Positions 11,368 to 23,774 of a stretch of DNA of 64,000 bases are shown here, piece by piece; position 1 is the stretch's first letter, and each line of letters starts with the position of its first letter. A program made the position numbers and the translations under genes. Origin of the DNA: Welwitschia mirabilis (taxonomy: Eukaryota > Gnetophyta > Gnetopsida > Welwitschiales); the NCBI GenBank assembly GCA_051453625.1, contig JBOZIK010000001.1, forward strand, positions 61,988,941-62,052,940, given 5' to 3'. The notes under the pieces are model-generated. The model did not search any database. It was given only the letters and a program-made list of their open reading frames with translations, and was not told where the DNA came from.

Positions 11368-14300
11368 CGATAGAAGGATCATCTCGAGAGGAAGGTTAAT
11401 AGGGTAATTTTAAACTTCAATTAAACTTTAACAATGGTTTGCTTATAACTGATAATCAAAAATAACATGCAAATAAGTATATTTTTCAATAACTAAAACA
11501 AGAGTGGAGAGTTTAGTTAATAGTTATTAATGAAGCCCAAATTTTTTATCTATTAATCATCATAATTTTGTATTATTTTTTGAATTATAATATTGCACTT
11601 AGAGGTTTTTATACTTTTCAAGTAATAGGGACCTAAAACATCCAATAAGTGTAAAAAAAGGCATCATGATTCAATTTGAGGCTATTTGTAATGATCATGA
11701 TTAGGTTATCGAGATCAAGGATAAAAATGTAAAACATCAAGGACTGCTTTAACCTATTAACTCTACAGATGGTTCATAGTCCCTTTTTCATTCTCATATC
11801 TCATCCAATTGCTGATGCAATGATTTGACTCATTACAACACTCAATGCATAACACCGGATGACATCAAAACTTTTAGACCAGCAATACCTTGGAAATTTT
11901 CATCTCAAAAGTTATAATTTGTACATTCTTAGTTATTTTTAAGTCAAATTAGATGTTTTTGTGTAATATGAGTCATAAGAAATAAAATTGAGTTAATTTA
12001 TTTTCTAGAAGTTTGGGTAGTTATTTTTCAAACTACCTGTAGTGATGTAGTGCCTTTTCCACGAGTAAATGACATTATAATATCATATGACAGCTTTGCC
12101 TAGTTAAGCATGAATCACAAGTGAAAATTTAATTGTTATGGTAACTCCTCAGCCTAAAACAAACCTAAGTGCACCTATAAATACCAATCCCCTTAATTCC
12201 AAACTTAAATAATAATGTTACTATACTAAATTTAATGTCATTTTGATGCTTGAATTCAAGCATTCTCAAGCATGGAAAGAAGATTTTCTACCATGTTTCT
12301 CTATTATTTCTTCACTTCAAAGTTGATCTTTTCTCTATATTAGCTTTTAAAGCCTTTTACATTCTTCATTCTCATCTTTTACTATCATATATATTCATTT
12401 TTAGCCTCCTAAATCCTCTCACATTTTATTTTCCATCACCTTTTCTCCTATTTTCATCTATCCAGAGGGCATTACAGGGGTGGTGAAGTGCACGTGAATG
12501 GGCAGTGCAAGATATGGAAAGGCAATATATATTATAAATATTTGGATTTAATATTAATGCAAATAGATATTATTCCATTTAAAACCAATAAGTTTTATTT
12601 TTCCTTATGTTTCTATACTTTTGTTAACTTGATTTATGCATTTTCATCATTCTTTTCTTCCATTTGTATTAGGCTTCTTATAACATGTTGTATAGTTAGT
12701 GCTAATTGGATTATTTTGCATTCAGTACCTATCATAGAATACTATAACTTTTCATGGTTGAATACTCTTTATCAAAAAATCATGTTATTTATTCCTCTTC
12801 TCTCCTCTTTCCTCCATTTTTCTCATTTCCTATGATATACTTTCTAATGATCCCCCCTTTTTTTCCTAAGCAAATGATGAAGAATTTCTATTTTCTCCTT
12901 TTCAATAATAGTGATGTTATTTGTAAAAATGTTATTTACTTCTTTATGAGATTAAAATTATACATTTTTTTAAATTGATTCTTATCTCTTCTTTTCCCTC
13001 TTCTCAAAATCAAAGTAGACTAGTAAATTTCAATGTTTACTTTGGTTATAACTTTTTTTTACAACTCAAATGATTCTAAAATTTTATTAGTATCTTTCTT
13101 TAATAGTTTATAAATCTTTATCATTAATAAGTCAAAAGTCCAGTTCGACCTTTAAAACTCCTTTTTTAGTCATTTATAGTGAAAGTTATAGTTTTACTTG
13201 AAATATTTTCTAATTGTGAAATCTTAATTTCCATGTTCTTGTACAATGAATTTCTCTATCACTATTTATGTCTTTTTAGAATATGCAATCCATTTTTCTC
13301 AAGTTTTCTAGTTTGCTTAGTATTTTGGTCAAAGTATAATTGACTATAATTTTTGCAAATTTTGTCTAGATGATCTATTTCTATTGGATTTAATTGATTC
13401 TAGTTAATCTTAAATTTTTGATTCTATAAGCAATTTTTAGGACATATCCTGAATATTTTGAAGGTTCTAAGAATTTGTAAGTCTTTTTTTTTTTTAATTT
13501 CCTCTTCCTTTTTTCTCTTCTTTCTTCATTTTCTCTTTTTCTTTTAGTCAAGATAACTTGAAGTTAATTGAGTGTTAATTTGATTTAATACTCATTCATA
13601 TGCTAGGTTTTATTAATTACTTATTAATTTAAAATCTAACTTATATGTTTCTTTATTTTTATAACTCATTTCATGATAATTGAAAAGTTATCTTTAAAGT
13701 TAAATGTTTTGGAATTTAGTGAAAATCTTGTTTAAGTCAAATGATTTGCTATGTCAATTTGAAGAATTCTTTTTTCCAAGTGTTATAGTTTTATTCTAAG
13801 ATGTTATACATTTTTTATAGAATGGAATGATATGCTTGAATTACTAATGTACTGTGATATTTTTATGTTTTTAATTAATGGACATTTTAAGAAACATTAT
13901 TTTTATATAAAAAAGACTTTAGCAGATTTAACTGCTTAAACTTTCTTCATTGTTTTTTTGACTTATACATGACATTTAGAATCATATTTAATTTTTATAA
14001 TATATTATTCCATTTTATTTTATTATATTTCCATTTTTACATCTCATGAAATTATGCTTTTGCACAAGTTATTCTTCACAATAATTGTAAGTCATTTGTT
14101 TTAATTACTTGTATGTCACTTAAGAGACATAGGTTTTTTTTATTATGTGAAGTGACAATTTGGTAAGTTTCTATTAATATTTTTATATGAACTCATGTTA
14201 AGTATCTATTAATTTTATAGTCACGTTGCTTCCACGATATATGCAATTTGATCAAGGAGATTTCTTTATGCTTTAATTTGGTTATTTATACTTGATTTCT

Positions 14301-15378
14301 TTTTGTGAGTTGAATTATTATGTGAAGTACATAATTACTTTTGTGAAGGCTTAGAGTATGATATACTCATTTTAAAAATTGATTTTTTTCTTCATTTAGT
14401 TATCAATAACCATTCTTTAGCCAACAAATAGAGTGTCTTTGGCTAGATTTTATTACTCAAGTAAATGGTTTTTCAAGTTCATCATAAAACATTTTTTTAG
14501 CCTATGGATTTTTAGAACAAATACACAAACCATGCATAAGAAAATAATGGAATAAAGGATGTGCACATCTATACTAAATTATTTTAGGTTTAGCTTAAGA
14601 AAAAATAGCTCCGATAGCTTAATGGTATAATAGTATCTTAAAGTGAAAAATATAGATCTTATAAGAGAAGGCCATCAGTGAATATTTTTCAAAGAGAGTG
14701 TTGAATAGAAAAATGATTTTACAAATAGAATCAACAACACATAAATGAATTATCTTGAGTTTATTCACTGATTGATAATCAATGCACGATCTCAAGTTTC
14801 CTAGATCTTTCTCCAGAGTAAGTAAGCGTACTAACATTCATAAAAATCAAATGGTTGATTATTTGATCAACCTTACAAGACATTTAGTTAATCTAGTAAG
14901 CATATCACATTAGTTCTAGATATATTCCATTACCCTTAATAAAATCTTGATTGGTCTTAGTAGGTTTAATTTGCAAGTTAAAAGTTAAATGAATTGAGTT
15001 TCTTTTACCTTAAAAAAAAAGTGAGGTTATCCTTAGCTTATCTAATTGCCCTTAAAATTTTCTTATTCATCCTTAGAAGAGTCAATTTATTGATTTCTAG
15101 ATTAGCTAAGTTAAATCTAACTGACCTTTGTAAATATGAGGTTACCCTCATCTTATTTAATCTTCCTTAGAATTTATCTAGTTAACCTTAACTAGGTTGT
15201 CCTATGAAACTGTTGATTCACTTTTATAGCATGTAGTGTTTGATAGGATGAACATAAAACCTTTAGATTACCCTCAGTAAACATCTTATCAACCAAACTT
15301 GAAACATGTCTTAGAAAAACACCACCAAAAAAAAACAAAAATTAAAAATGGACATCAATAACAAATCCATTTATAACA
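11368..15378 (-). repeat. copia-1 left LTR (3' LTR), interrupted
   Basis: Parts 11368-11531 and 14397-15378 align with the right LTR 21442-22563 end to end; without the insertion the length is about 1135 bp against 1122 bp. The outer end has decayed from TG to CG and the inner end is ...TATAACA. The two LTRs have clearly diverged, so the insertion is old. Confidence 0.88.
11532..14396. mobile_element. Unclassified 2.87 kb insertion in the copia-1 left LTR
   Basis: Absent from the right LTR. It is bordered by TAGTTATTAAT (11521-11531) and TAGTTATCAAT (14397-14407), an 11 bp direct repeat with one difference. The ends show only a short inverted match (GAAG at the start, CTTC at the end). The interior is very AT-rich, with a TATA-like CCTATAAATACC at about 12174-12185 and small hydrophobic frames that I take as chance. 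The 11 bp duplication would suit a Mutator-like element better than an LTR element, but no transposase is seen. Confidence 0.6.
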
Positions 15379-16549
15379 AGCTCTTTCTTTATCATTGATA
15401 GCAAAAATGTAGAATAAGTTATGAATCACAACTTTCTCTTAAGAAAGACTTATAAAAGAAAAAACTTCCCTTTAATATGCATATAAAATAAACATATAGA
15501 GGTATCAAATGAAAACTTTCTATTACTAATATTTATACTACATATGAAATATTACATATCATTCTTGATTAAGATGATAAGAGTAATAAAAAAGTTCAAA
15601 GCTCTTACAAACTTTAGCTCAAAAAAATTAACTATAGACTACATATCATAGTAAGCTAGCATAACTTGATGTTGGATGACATGTTCAGAAAAAATACATC
15701 ATATTACAAAAGACATAGGAGAAGAGATGAGATCAATCTTCTTGATTAAAGTGAAATAAGGTTTTATCTAGTGATTCTTGATTTCCATCCTTCGCTTCTT
15801 CTTAGAGCTTCCACTTAACTATCTTGAAGCCATATTTAGAAAATACATAAAGAGAGTGAGGAGAGTTGAAAAAAAATAAAAGAGAAAAGATGGAATGGAG
15901 AAATACATTCTTAAAAGAATTACAGGAATAAGAAGAGAAGAAATGTTTTTAACGTAAAGAAGTGAGAGAAAGGGAAGATAAGAACAAATAAGACATAGTG
16001 GTAAAAGATTGAAGACTTAGTTTTTCATGCAAGAAGGATCCTTATGTTGGATTTATAGAAAGAAATACATTTCCTTCATCCATGCACCCATTTATTAAGA
16101 CTAATTTGACAAGATTTTCATCAAAATCTATTTATAGCATGGTTTATTTCTTAGCTAGTTAATCTTAACAAATGTATGATTAACCCAATGAAGAAAAAAT
16201 TTTAAAATTAAAAATGCACTTAAGCTTAGTTGACCCTATAATCTATCTATTTAACTAGATTTAATTTATATTTCATAGTTAATAGAAAATTTGTTGAACC
16301 ACTTTGGAATACTAAAAAGGCTTTGGGAAATCAAGATTAGTGTTTAGGAAACTATAGATCTTTAAGTTTATTTTGTGAAAGAACTCATAAGAAATATCAT
16401 AGAACATTAAATCAATTAAACAATAATGTCTTAGTAAAAATATCTACTAATAGATCATGAATAGAAACATGTTCTAAGGAGATTACTTTTTTCTCAATAA
16501 GTTCTTTCATGTAATGATATCTGAGTTTAATGTTTTTAGCATGAGAATA
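15379..16549 (-). other. copia-1 region between RNase H and 3' LTR
   Basis: No domain recognised apart from the purine-rich tract next to the LTR. The region is rich in AGA/GAA on the plus strand from 15840 to 16020. It may be an extended non-coding tail or the end of a decayed ORF. Confidence 0.4.
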
Positions 16550-16819
16550 TTATACAATATTATGAGTAATTTTTACGGCATTTGAATTGTCACACATGAT
16601 TAGAACATTCACTATTTCTACTCCAAAATCCCTTAACATTTCCTTAATCCATGGGGCTTGAGTACAACAACTATCAATAGTAAAGTACTGAGCCCTTATG
16701 ATAGATAAGGATATGGTGCTTTGTTTCTTCTTATACCACACTGTGAAATATCTTCTAAGAAATAAATAGCTAACACTAGTACTTTTTTTAATTATCTTTA
16801 CATACAACCCAATCTGCAT
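16550..16819 (-). pseudogene. copia-1 RNase H domain fragment
   Basis: The 89-codon minus-strand frame has WYKKKQSTISLS, where the family has W-xx-KKQSTVSLSTAEAEY, followed by SCCTQAPWIKEML and IMCDNSNAVKI. This is the copia RNase H core including the CDN/SA motif. RNase H removes the RNA strand after minus-strand DNA synthesis. RT lies upstream in element sense. The frame is open here but broken on both sides. Confidence 0.85.
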
Positions 16820-16899
16820 TGATATAACATATTAAGCTTAGTGGAAAATCAATTATACCTTTTACATAGCAAGATCTCCTTTTTACAGTTATTGAATAA

Positions 16900-17720
16900 T
16901 ATTCATTGACATTTCCTGATATCTAGCACACAATCGAATACTAAATGAAATGTTAGGTTTACTAGTAGTTATATATAATAGGCTTCTAAAAATAATTTAA
17001 TAAAGCCTTTGTTCAACATCCTTATATCCCTTATCTAAATTTAGTTTCATGTTTGTGGTTGTAGAATTGTTGAATAATTTTACATTTTCTAGTTCAAACT
17101 TCTTTATTAATTCATATGAATACTTAATTATAACTTATAAAGATGTCATTTTTCAAGTTGTTTGATTTAAAGTTCTAGCAACATATTCATGAAATTCATA
17201 ATGTTCATGTCAAATTCTGAACTCATTACAGATAGCTCTTCATTTGTGGATCCAAAGATAATGTTATCAACATGGATTTAAACTAGAATAAAATCGTTAT
17301 TAGCAATTTTCCTAAATAGGTAATAGAACCTCTTATAAAATCATTCTAAATTAGAAATAAAGATAATTTGTCATATGCAGCCCTAAAGGTGTATTTTAAC
17401 ACAAAGCTTTATGTACTTTGCAAACATAATTAGAAAAATGAGGATCTACAAAATCTTTTGACTAGATAACATAAATTTCCTTAACAAGATTATCATTTAA
17501 GAAAGTGAACTTTACATCTATTTGGAAAACTTTAAGTTTCTTAGAACATGCAAAAGTAAGAAGTGTATGAATTGATTATAATCTGGCTATAAGGGCAAAG
17601 GTATCACCATAATTAATAAGTTTTATTTGTAAATAATCTTATGCCACCAATTAAGCATTATTCTTTGTCACAATGTTGTTGTCATTTATTTTGTTCCTAA
17701 AAATCTATTCGATGTTAAAT
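16900..17720 (-). pseudogene. copia-1 reverse transcriptase remnant
   Basis: Minus strand around 17520-17440 reads VFQIDVKFTFLND, matching the copia 'QMDVKSAFLNG' motif. Around 17290-17245 it reads LxHVDNIIFGST, where the family has YVDDIIFGST, so one catalytic Asp is Asn. Many stops and no continuous frame. Confidence 0.75.
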
Positions 17721-18059
17721 ATATTTTTTTGAAGATTTTAAAAACAAGGAAGCACATCTAATTTCATGCAAACTATTCTAACTATTCTTACACTATTAGC
17801 ATCTAATGTGGTTCTAATTCGACTTCTTCAAAGCTCTTTGGTTATCTAAGATAGAAATAAAACATGAAAACTTAAATTTTTAAGAGAGTTTTTGGTAATT
17901 ATGCCATGTTCAACATTTTCAATAACTAAATCTAGAGGGCAATTCTTAAGCTTTTTCATTTCATCTTAGTGCTTAGACATTGAATAAACTTTGTAATAAT
18001 AAAACCTTAGAGGATCTAAATCAATATCTTTATTAAAATTATTAGTTTTATCAGGAACA

Positions 18060-19000
18060 TCATGAATCTTTACATTCATATATTATTCCACGTGTAAAGT
18101 ATGTTTATTGAATAATGTATATACCCTTCTTAAAGGTAAGTATCATAAGAAAATACCTTCCTTTGAATTTGAATCAAACTTGGTCAAGTTCTTATGATCT
18201 TTCAATATAAAGCACTTTCTTCCAAATATTTTAAAATATGATATATGTGGTTTCTTATCTTTCTAGAGTTCATAAGAAAACTTATTGATTCCAAGCCTCA
18301 AATAAACTCTATTAATTATGTGACATGTTGCAGATTCAGCCGAAAACCTTTTTGAAATATATTTATCATTTAGCATTATTATTGGCATATCCAAAAGAGT
18401 GCGATTTTTTTCTACCACATCATTTTGTTTAGGGGTCTTGGGGCCTAAAATTTAATGATCAATACTATTTTTAGCCTAATAATTTTAAAACTTAACCTTT
18501 TTTAATTTGTCACTATAATCACTTCTAATTCTTTTAATAATATATACCTTTTTAGTTTGTGACTTCTTATAATTTTTTATAAAAGCATCATAAGCATCAT
18601 ATTTCACTTGCAAAAAGGCTATCTAAGTAAGTCTAAAGTAGTGATGAAATATAACTGAAAAGTAACATTTACCTGATAAGCTTTCCATTTGAATTGGTTC
18701 TATAAGATCCATATGAATGAGATCCAAGGACATCCTTATAGTAATATCACTCTTGCTCTTATGTGACTTTCTTGCTTGTTTCCATTTTTGGAAAGCATCA
18801 CATAGACCTTAATGAATGAAAGAAATTTTAGATGAGCCTCTAACATACTCATCATTGCATATCTTCTTCAGATTTTCAAAGCTTAGATAACTCAGTCTTT
18901 GATGACATAAAACATTAGCTTGAACTTGAGTTGTCATGTAATGATTATCAAAAGATTAGATAAAATAATATACATTATCTTATATTTTGATGTCAAAAAA
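18060..19000 (-). pseudogene. copia-1 pre-integrase and integrase remnant
   Basis: Minus strand near 18905-18850 gives RLSYLSFENLKKICN, the gag-pre-integrase pattern. It is followed by a degraded Cys pair (CDAFQKWKQARKSHKSK), then LDLIHMDLIEP (about 18725-18690) and GKCYFSVIFHHYFR, matching the start of the integrase core (D-LxGP...Y-x-VIxDDYSR). The catalytic DD has become HH. Integrase would insert the cDNA into the genome. Confidence 0.8.
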
Positions 19001-19066
19001 CCTTGATCTATGATATCATGTCTTATAGTGAACATGTTAGCATTGAAAATTACTTTACATCCTTTA

Positions 19067-19267
19067 TTACAAATTTGACTTATACTTGATTATACTTAAT
19101 AAATTATGCTTGAGACCATTCACATATACAACATTGTCTATTTTAGGTAGATTGCCTTCATTAGTGCATTCAACACCTTTAATACTTGCCTCATCATTAT
19201 CTCCAAAAGTTACTTCTCCATCATCATATTCATTATAGGTAATGAAGCTTAATTTGTCACTTGTCAT
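19067..19267 (-). pseudogene. copia-1 protease C-terminal region
   Basis: Frame of 66 codons with MTSDKLSFITYNEYDDGEV, VTFGDND and VVYVNGLKHNLLSI. These fit the segment following the DSGAS active site in copia polyproteins ('HMTGDKxxFxxLxxxxGGxVTFGD...LYVxGLKHNLLSI'). The active site itself lies beyond the frame, toward the gap. Confidence 0.85.
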
Positions 19268-19498
19268 ATGTCTATAAAATCTACTATCAAGATACTAGTA
19301 AGTATGGTTAATCACTTTAAGAGTAATATAAGAAAGAAAACTCTTTATGGATGTTTTATGTATTGAAAGAAATGTTTGTTCTTTGAGATAAATGAGTTAA
19401 TTTAGCAATAAACTCACAAATCTTACCTGTCATGACATGGCTGAATAGACTTTTGTGAATGAAGGAATCTATTTTGGACTGCCTCTTCTATTAAAAAA

Positions 19499-20011
19499 NN
19501 NNNNNNNNNNNNNNNNNNNNNNNNNNNNNNNNNNNNNNNNNNNNNNNNNNNNNNNNNNNNNNNNNNNNNNNNNNNNNNNNNNNNNNNNNNNNNNNNNNNN
19601 NNNNNNNNNNNNNNNNNNNNNNNNNNNNNNNNNNNNNNNNNNNNNNNNNNNNNNNNNNNNNNNNNNNNNNNNNNNNNNNNNNNNNNNNNNNNNNNNNNNN
19701 NNNNNNNNNNNNNNNNNNNNNNNNNNNNNNNNNNNNNNNNNNNNNNNNNNNNNNNNNNNNNNNNNNNNNNNNNNNNNNNNNNNNNNNNNNNNNNNNNNNN
19801 NNNNNNNNNNNNNNNNNNNNNNNNNNNNNNNNNNNNNNNNNNNNNNNNNNNNNNNNNNNNNNNNNNNNNNNNNNNNNNNNNNNNNNNNNNNNNNNNNNNN
19901 NNNNNNNNNNNNNNNNNNNNNNNNNNNNNNNNNNNNNNNNNNNNNNNNNNNNNNNNNNNNNNNNNNNNNNNNNNNNNNNNNNNNNNNNNNNNNNNNNNNN
20001 NNNNNNNNNNN
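19499..20011. other. Assembly gap (513 N) inside copia-1
   Basis: Run of N between gag and protease parts of copia-1. Flanks show no repeated sequence. Open frames predicted across it are artefacts. Confidence 0.99.
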
Positions 20012-20452
20012 GATTAGAGACTCTAGGAAGGATATTACCATTGAACTTTCATGATGCTAGTTTATAGAAGAACTAAAATGGTTTGATGTTAATGGTCCAT
20101 TTAATCCTCTATAACCATTTATTATCATAATAAGGCTTTATTATTATTTAATATGCTTCTTCAAGCTTTATTTTAATTGTTTAATCTTGTTGTCTTTTAG
20201 TGTTAAATTCTCAAATAGTCCCTTCTTTTCCTTTATGAATTCATTAAGGGCTAACATTTGACATCCCTTGCATAATTATAGTTTAATAGTAATTAGAATA
20301 TCTTCATCTTCAAAGAATCACATGAATCAGGATCACATACCTTTTCATTTGTAGAGACAAAATCCATGAATGACATTCTATGCCTTTTAGATTTTGAGTT
20401 GCATTCTCCATCACTTTCATCATCATCAGTATTCTAACTTATAAAGAGATCT

Positions 20453-20479
20453 TTCTTTTCTTTTCTTTTCTTTTCTTTT
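20453..20479. repeat. (TTTTC)n short tandem repeat
   Basis: About five TTTTC units. On the minus strand this is a GAAAA run within the gag basic region of copia-1. Confidence 0.85.
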
Positions 20480-20971
20480 ATTTTCTATTATTTGAACATA
20501 TATTTGATGTGTGTCCAAAGCATTTGCATGAGCATCACTAAATGTCCTTTTTCTTATCATCTTTTCTTCTTGATAATCTTATTTTTTTATTGTTGTTATT
20601 TCTTCCTCTTATAAACCTTTTAAATTTTCTACCAATAAAGGTCGCTTCATCATCACTATTGAGATATTATTCTAGCCTTAGTTTTTCTCAATATTCTCAT
20701 GAGTTTCATCTAAGGCAATGCTTTGTTTCTTTAGTTTTTTAGATTTCTATTCAGAGTTATGAAAATTCCTTTGATGTTCATCCATCCTCATGTTATTTAT
20801 ATTTTTAATTTTTTTTATAGCTATAACCTTTGACTTAAACCTTTTTAACAAGGACCTCAAAGCCTTTCTTGCACTTCTCGATTCTTTAACCCATTTCCAT
20901 AGCACACACATTGAATTTACAATGTTAGTTAAGTTTGCAAAGAAATCATTTATATCTTCATCTTTTTCCAT
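20480..20971 (-). pseudogene. copia-1 gag remnant
   Basis: Minus frame 20747-20971 reads FFANLTNIVNSM, then LRSLLKRFKSKVIAIKKIK, the copia gag pattern 'FTNIVNxLxxLGK...LRSLPKxWxxKVxAIxEAK'. Downstream, about 20540-20500, CKCFGHTSNIC gives three of four zinc-knuckle ligands; the first Cys is a stop. Gag would form the particle that packages the element RNA. Confidence 0.8.
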
Positions 20972-21424
20972 TTTAATATCTTTAAACTAGGTGATGAACA
21001 TTTAGAGCTTTACTTTCTTTATAAGGCTTATTCCTTTATGAGTAGCCTTTGGGATATTCCAAGCTTCTTTGGCTATAGTGTAGTTTACTATTATTTAAAA
21101 AATTTTAAATTCTATAGCATAAAAATGGTATTTATATTTTTAAAATTAAAATTCTCTACATTTTTATCAATAGAAGTCTATTTGTCCCTTCTTTTCATGG
21201 TGATTATTCCTGAGGAATTTGTGATAGTTGGAGGATAGTACCCCCATTTAATACAATCTCAAGTATCCAAATTAATGGACTAAATAAAAAATTACATATT
21301 TTCTTTCTAAATATGCATAGTTTGATCTATCAAATAATGGTGGCCTTATAATGGAGTTACCTTCTATACTTTGACTTATCTCTAGAATTAATAAGCAAAT
21401 ATATGTTAAAATCTTTTGCTTTAC

Positions 21425-21441
21425 CTAGATCTAATACTAAT
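21425..21441 (-). promoter_or_regulatory. copia-1 primer binding site (tRNA-iMet type)
   Basis: Plus strand CTAGATCTAATACTAAT abuts the right LTR; on the minus strand it approximates TGGTATCAGAGC with transitions. This sets the 5' end of the element on the right. Confidence 0.7.
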
Positions 21442-22563
21442 TGATAAAAGAATCATCTTTAAATGGAGATGAATAGTATGATTTTAAACTTGAATCAACC
21501 TTTAATAATAATCTACTTAAAAATATGATAAATAAAAACATGAAAATAATAGATTTTCCAACAACTAAAAACAAGACTGGATAATTCAACTAATAGTGGT
21601 TAGCAACAACTCTTTCGCCAATAGATAAAATGTATTTAGCTATATTCTATTAATCAAGTAGGTGGTTTTCTAGGTTTACCATAAAATCTTTCCCTTAGCC
21701 TATGGATTTTCACTACAAATTCATAAATCATATAGAAGGACCTTAATGGAATGGAGGATGTGCATAAATAAACTATATCATTTTAGGTTTAATTGAAGAA
21801 AAAAGTAGATCTAATGGCTTGATGATATAATAGTAGCTTGAATTGAAGAGTATAGATCCTACAAAAGAAGCTTAACAAAGAAGATTTTTTAGATAGAGTG
21901 TTAAATAGAAAAATGATCTTAGAAATAGAAGCAACAACACCTAAATGAGTTATTTTAATCTGTGTAGAACACTAGGTTTTTTTGACTAATTGTCAATTAA
22001 CGCATGATCACTAGTTCTATAGATCTTTCTCCAAAATAAGAAAAGTATGCTAATATTCACAAAAATTAAATGGCTAGTTATTCTGTGGATCTTACAAAAT
22101 CTTTGGTTGACTCGATAAGCATGTCATATTAATTCTAGAAAGATTTGGTTACCCTTTAGAAAATATCGGTCACCCTTAGGAATTTTAATTTACAAGTTAA
22201 AAATTAGTTGATTTGAATTTGGTCAACCTCAAGAAAAGTGAGGTCATCCTGAGCTTATCTAGTAGTTCTTAAAATTTTCCTAGTCACCCTCATAAGAGTT
22301 AGTCTATTAATTAAAAAAATAAACTAATTTGAATCACCCTCAACTTGTCCTATCATCCTAAAACATCGTTCAGTTACCATTACTTAAGCTATGCTCTAAA
22401 ATTTCTTAGTTGTTCTTAGAGAATGTAGTTTTTAACTAGATAAACATGAAACCTTTAGGTCATCCTTAGTAAACATTTAATTGATTCAACCTGAAATACA
22501 TATTAGAAAAATAATAAAAAACACTTTTGAAAAAAGGCATCAATGATAAATCTATTTCCAACA
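21442..22563 (-). repeat. copia-1 right LTR (5' LTR)
   Basis: Begins TGATAAAAGAATCATC and ends TTTCCAACA on the plus strand, so TG...CA ends are intact. It is 1122 bp and uninterrupted. It serves as the reference for mapping the insertion in the left LTR. Confidence 0.9.
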
Positions 22564-22568
22564 TGCAT
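22564..22568. repeat. Target duplication TGCAT (right) of copia-1
   Basis: Matches 11363-11367 exactly. Confidence 0.85.
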
Positions 22569-23331
22569 TACTATCAATTTATTATACACATCTTTATTAA
22601 TAGATGTTTTAATTATTAATAGAATTCATGACATCATTTTGCAACTAGATATTTACCTCTATTTTCTAAAGAGCTATAACTATTATCATAGTCAAAAACA
22701 TCTTATTTAAGACTTCCCAAAGATCAAGATGTAAGAGGAGAATCCTCACTCTACATTTAATGAGAATATATTTACTAATCCTTCTAAATCTACAAAATGT
22801 GCTCTTTTTCATTCCACAACAAAAATCAACATAAAGAAAGATCCAAATTTCTTGGAATAGATCTTCACAATGGCTAGTGCACCTCTAAGTAAAAATGATC
22901 CCTTAAGAACAAACAAGACAATAAGGTTACTGTTGCTTTAATTAAATAATAGGTTTTCAATCCTCTTTCAAGATACTATAGATGATAGAGGTAAATACCA
23001 TTATGATTAGAGATTTAAGTAATTATAGAGGAGATACTAGGAGGTTTCATGTGGGATTTGTCTATGCTGTTTCCATTTCTATTTGATGGATTTATTTTTC
23101 TAGAATGTTAGATGGTTATCTAATCCTCTACATAAATTTTATATTAAAAAAGTTCTTACTAGTTTTTCCTATCTCTTTTATATTATTAGTTTAGAATAAG
23201 TTAACATTTGTGGCAATGATATTTATTTTATCCTACATTTATATTGCTCTAGGGTATACATTCTTGTATACCTATCATTCCTAAGGTTATTATGCGTTTG
23301 TCCTACTGGGGTATTATTATTGGATTTCAAT
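22569..23331 (+). pseudogene. LINE-3, second part (ORF1 tail and endonuclease start)
   Basis: Continues LINE-3 after copia-1. Around 23008-23045 the reading IRDLSNYRGDTRRF resembles the start of an L1 endonuclease ('xWNxRGLGxxRR'). The text ends at the 14 bp target duplication of LINE-2, and the endonuclease reading appears to resume at 29265. Confidence 0.5.
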
Positions 23332-23345
23332 AATTACAAACAATG
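23332..23345. repeat. Target duplication (left) of LINE-2
   Basis: AATTACAAACAATG here and AATTGCAAACTATG at 29251-29264, directly after the A-rich tail: 12 of 14 bases agree. Duplications of this length are typical of target-primed reverse transcription. Confidence 0.75.
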
Positions 23346-23774
23346 GGAAAAGAGATAAAATTATAGATTCAACGGGAGCAGAGGAATAGCAAAGTTAGGG
23401 TTTTGCTTCAAGGAGTGCAGCAAGAGCTATCATGGTAGTAGTGCGAAGGGTATTTCTAGTGCATCTTTAACATGATAGTACATCCTCTCTCTTATGCAAT
23501 AGCCTCGCACTAGGCTTTTTTCATTGACAATCTTTAAAGCTCACATTCAGGAGTTTTTGGTGTGGCATGCCTTCAACATGTCCTCTTGTTAACTCCTTAC
23601 TGGTACGTTCTACTATGAAAACCCAAAAGAGCATAGTAGAATACACCTAGACCTCATGTTAGTTTTCCTACCCCTAAGGGAAGGTTTTTTAATTAATAAC
23701 TCACGAATCCTAAAAACCCAAAAGGATGGGCTCAAGTGGATCTGAGGTATCCAAGGTAGTGGAAGCACATCTGT

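Larger units (their letters stand above)
11368..22563 (-). mobile_element. copia-1: complete nested LTR retrotransposon (Ty1/copia)
   Basis: Two LTRs of about 1.13 kb flank a 6 kb interior read on the minus strand in the order gag, protease, pre-integrase, integrase, RT, RNase H, which is copia order. The 5' LTR (in element sense) is on the right. A tRNA-Met type primer site lies next to it, and a purine-rich tract lies beside the left LTR (GATAAAGAAAGAGCT on the minus strand, 15380-15394). TGCAT duplications flank the whole. The left LTR carries a 2.87 kb insertion and the interior contains a 513 bp assembly gap. Every domain is broken by stops. It sits inside LINE-3 ORF1. Confidence 0.9.

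Noticed and set aside
12250-12978. Three plus-strand hydrophobic frames of 74-115 codons
   Set aside because: Lie in the very AT-rich 2.87 kb insertion; composition explains the Phe/Leu/Ile content and no motif is seen.
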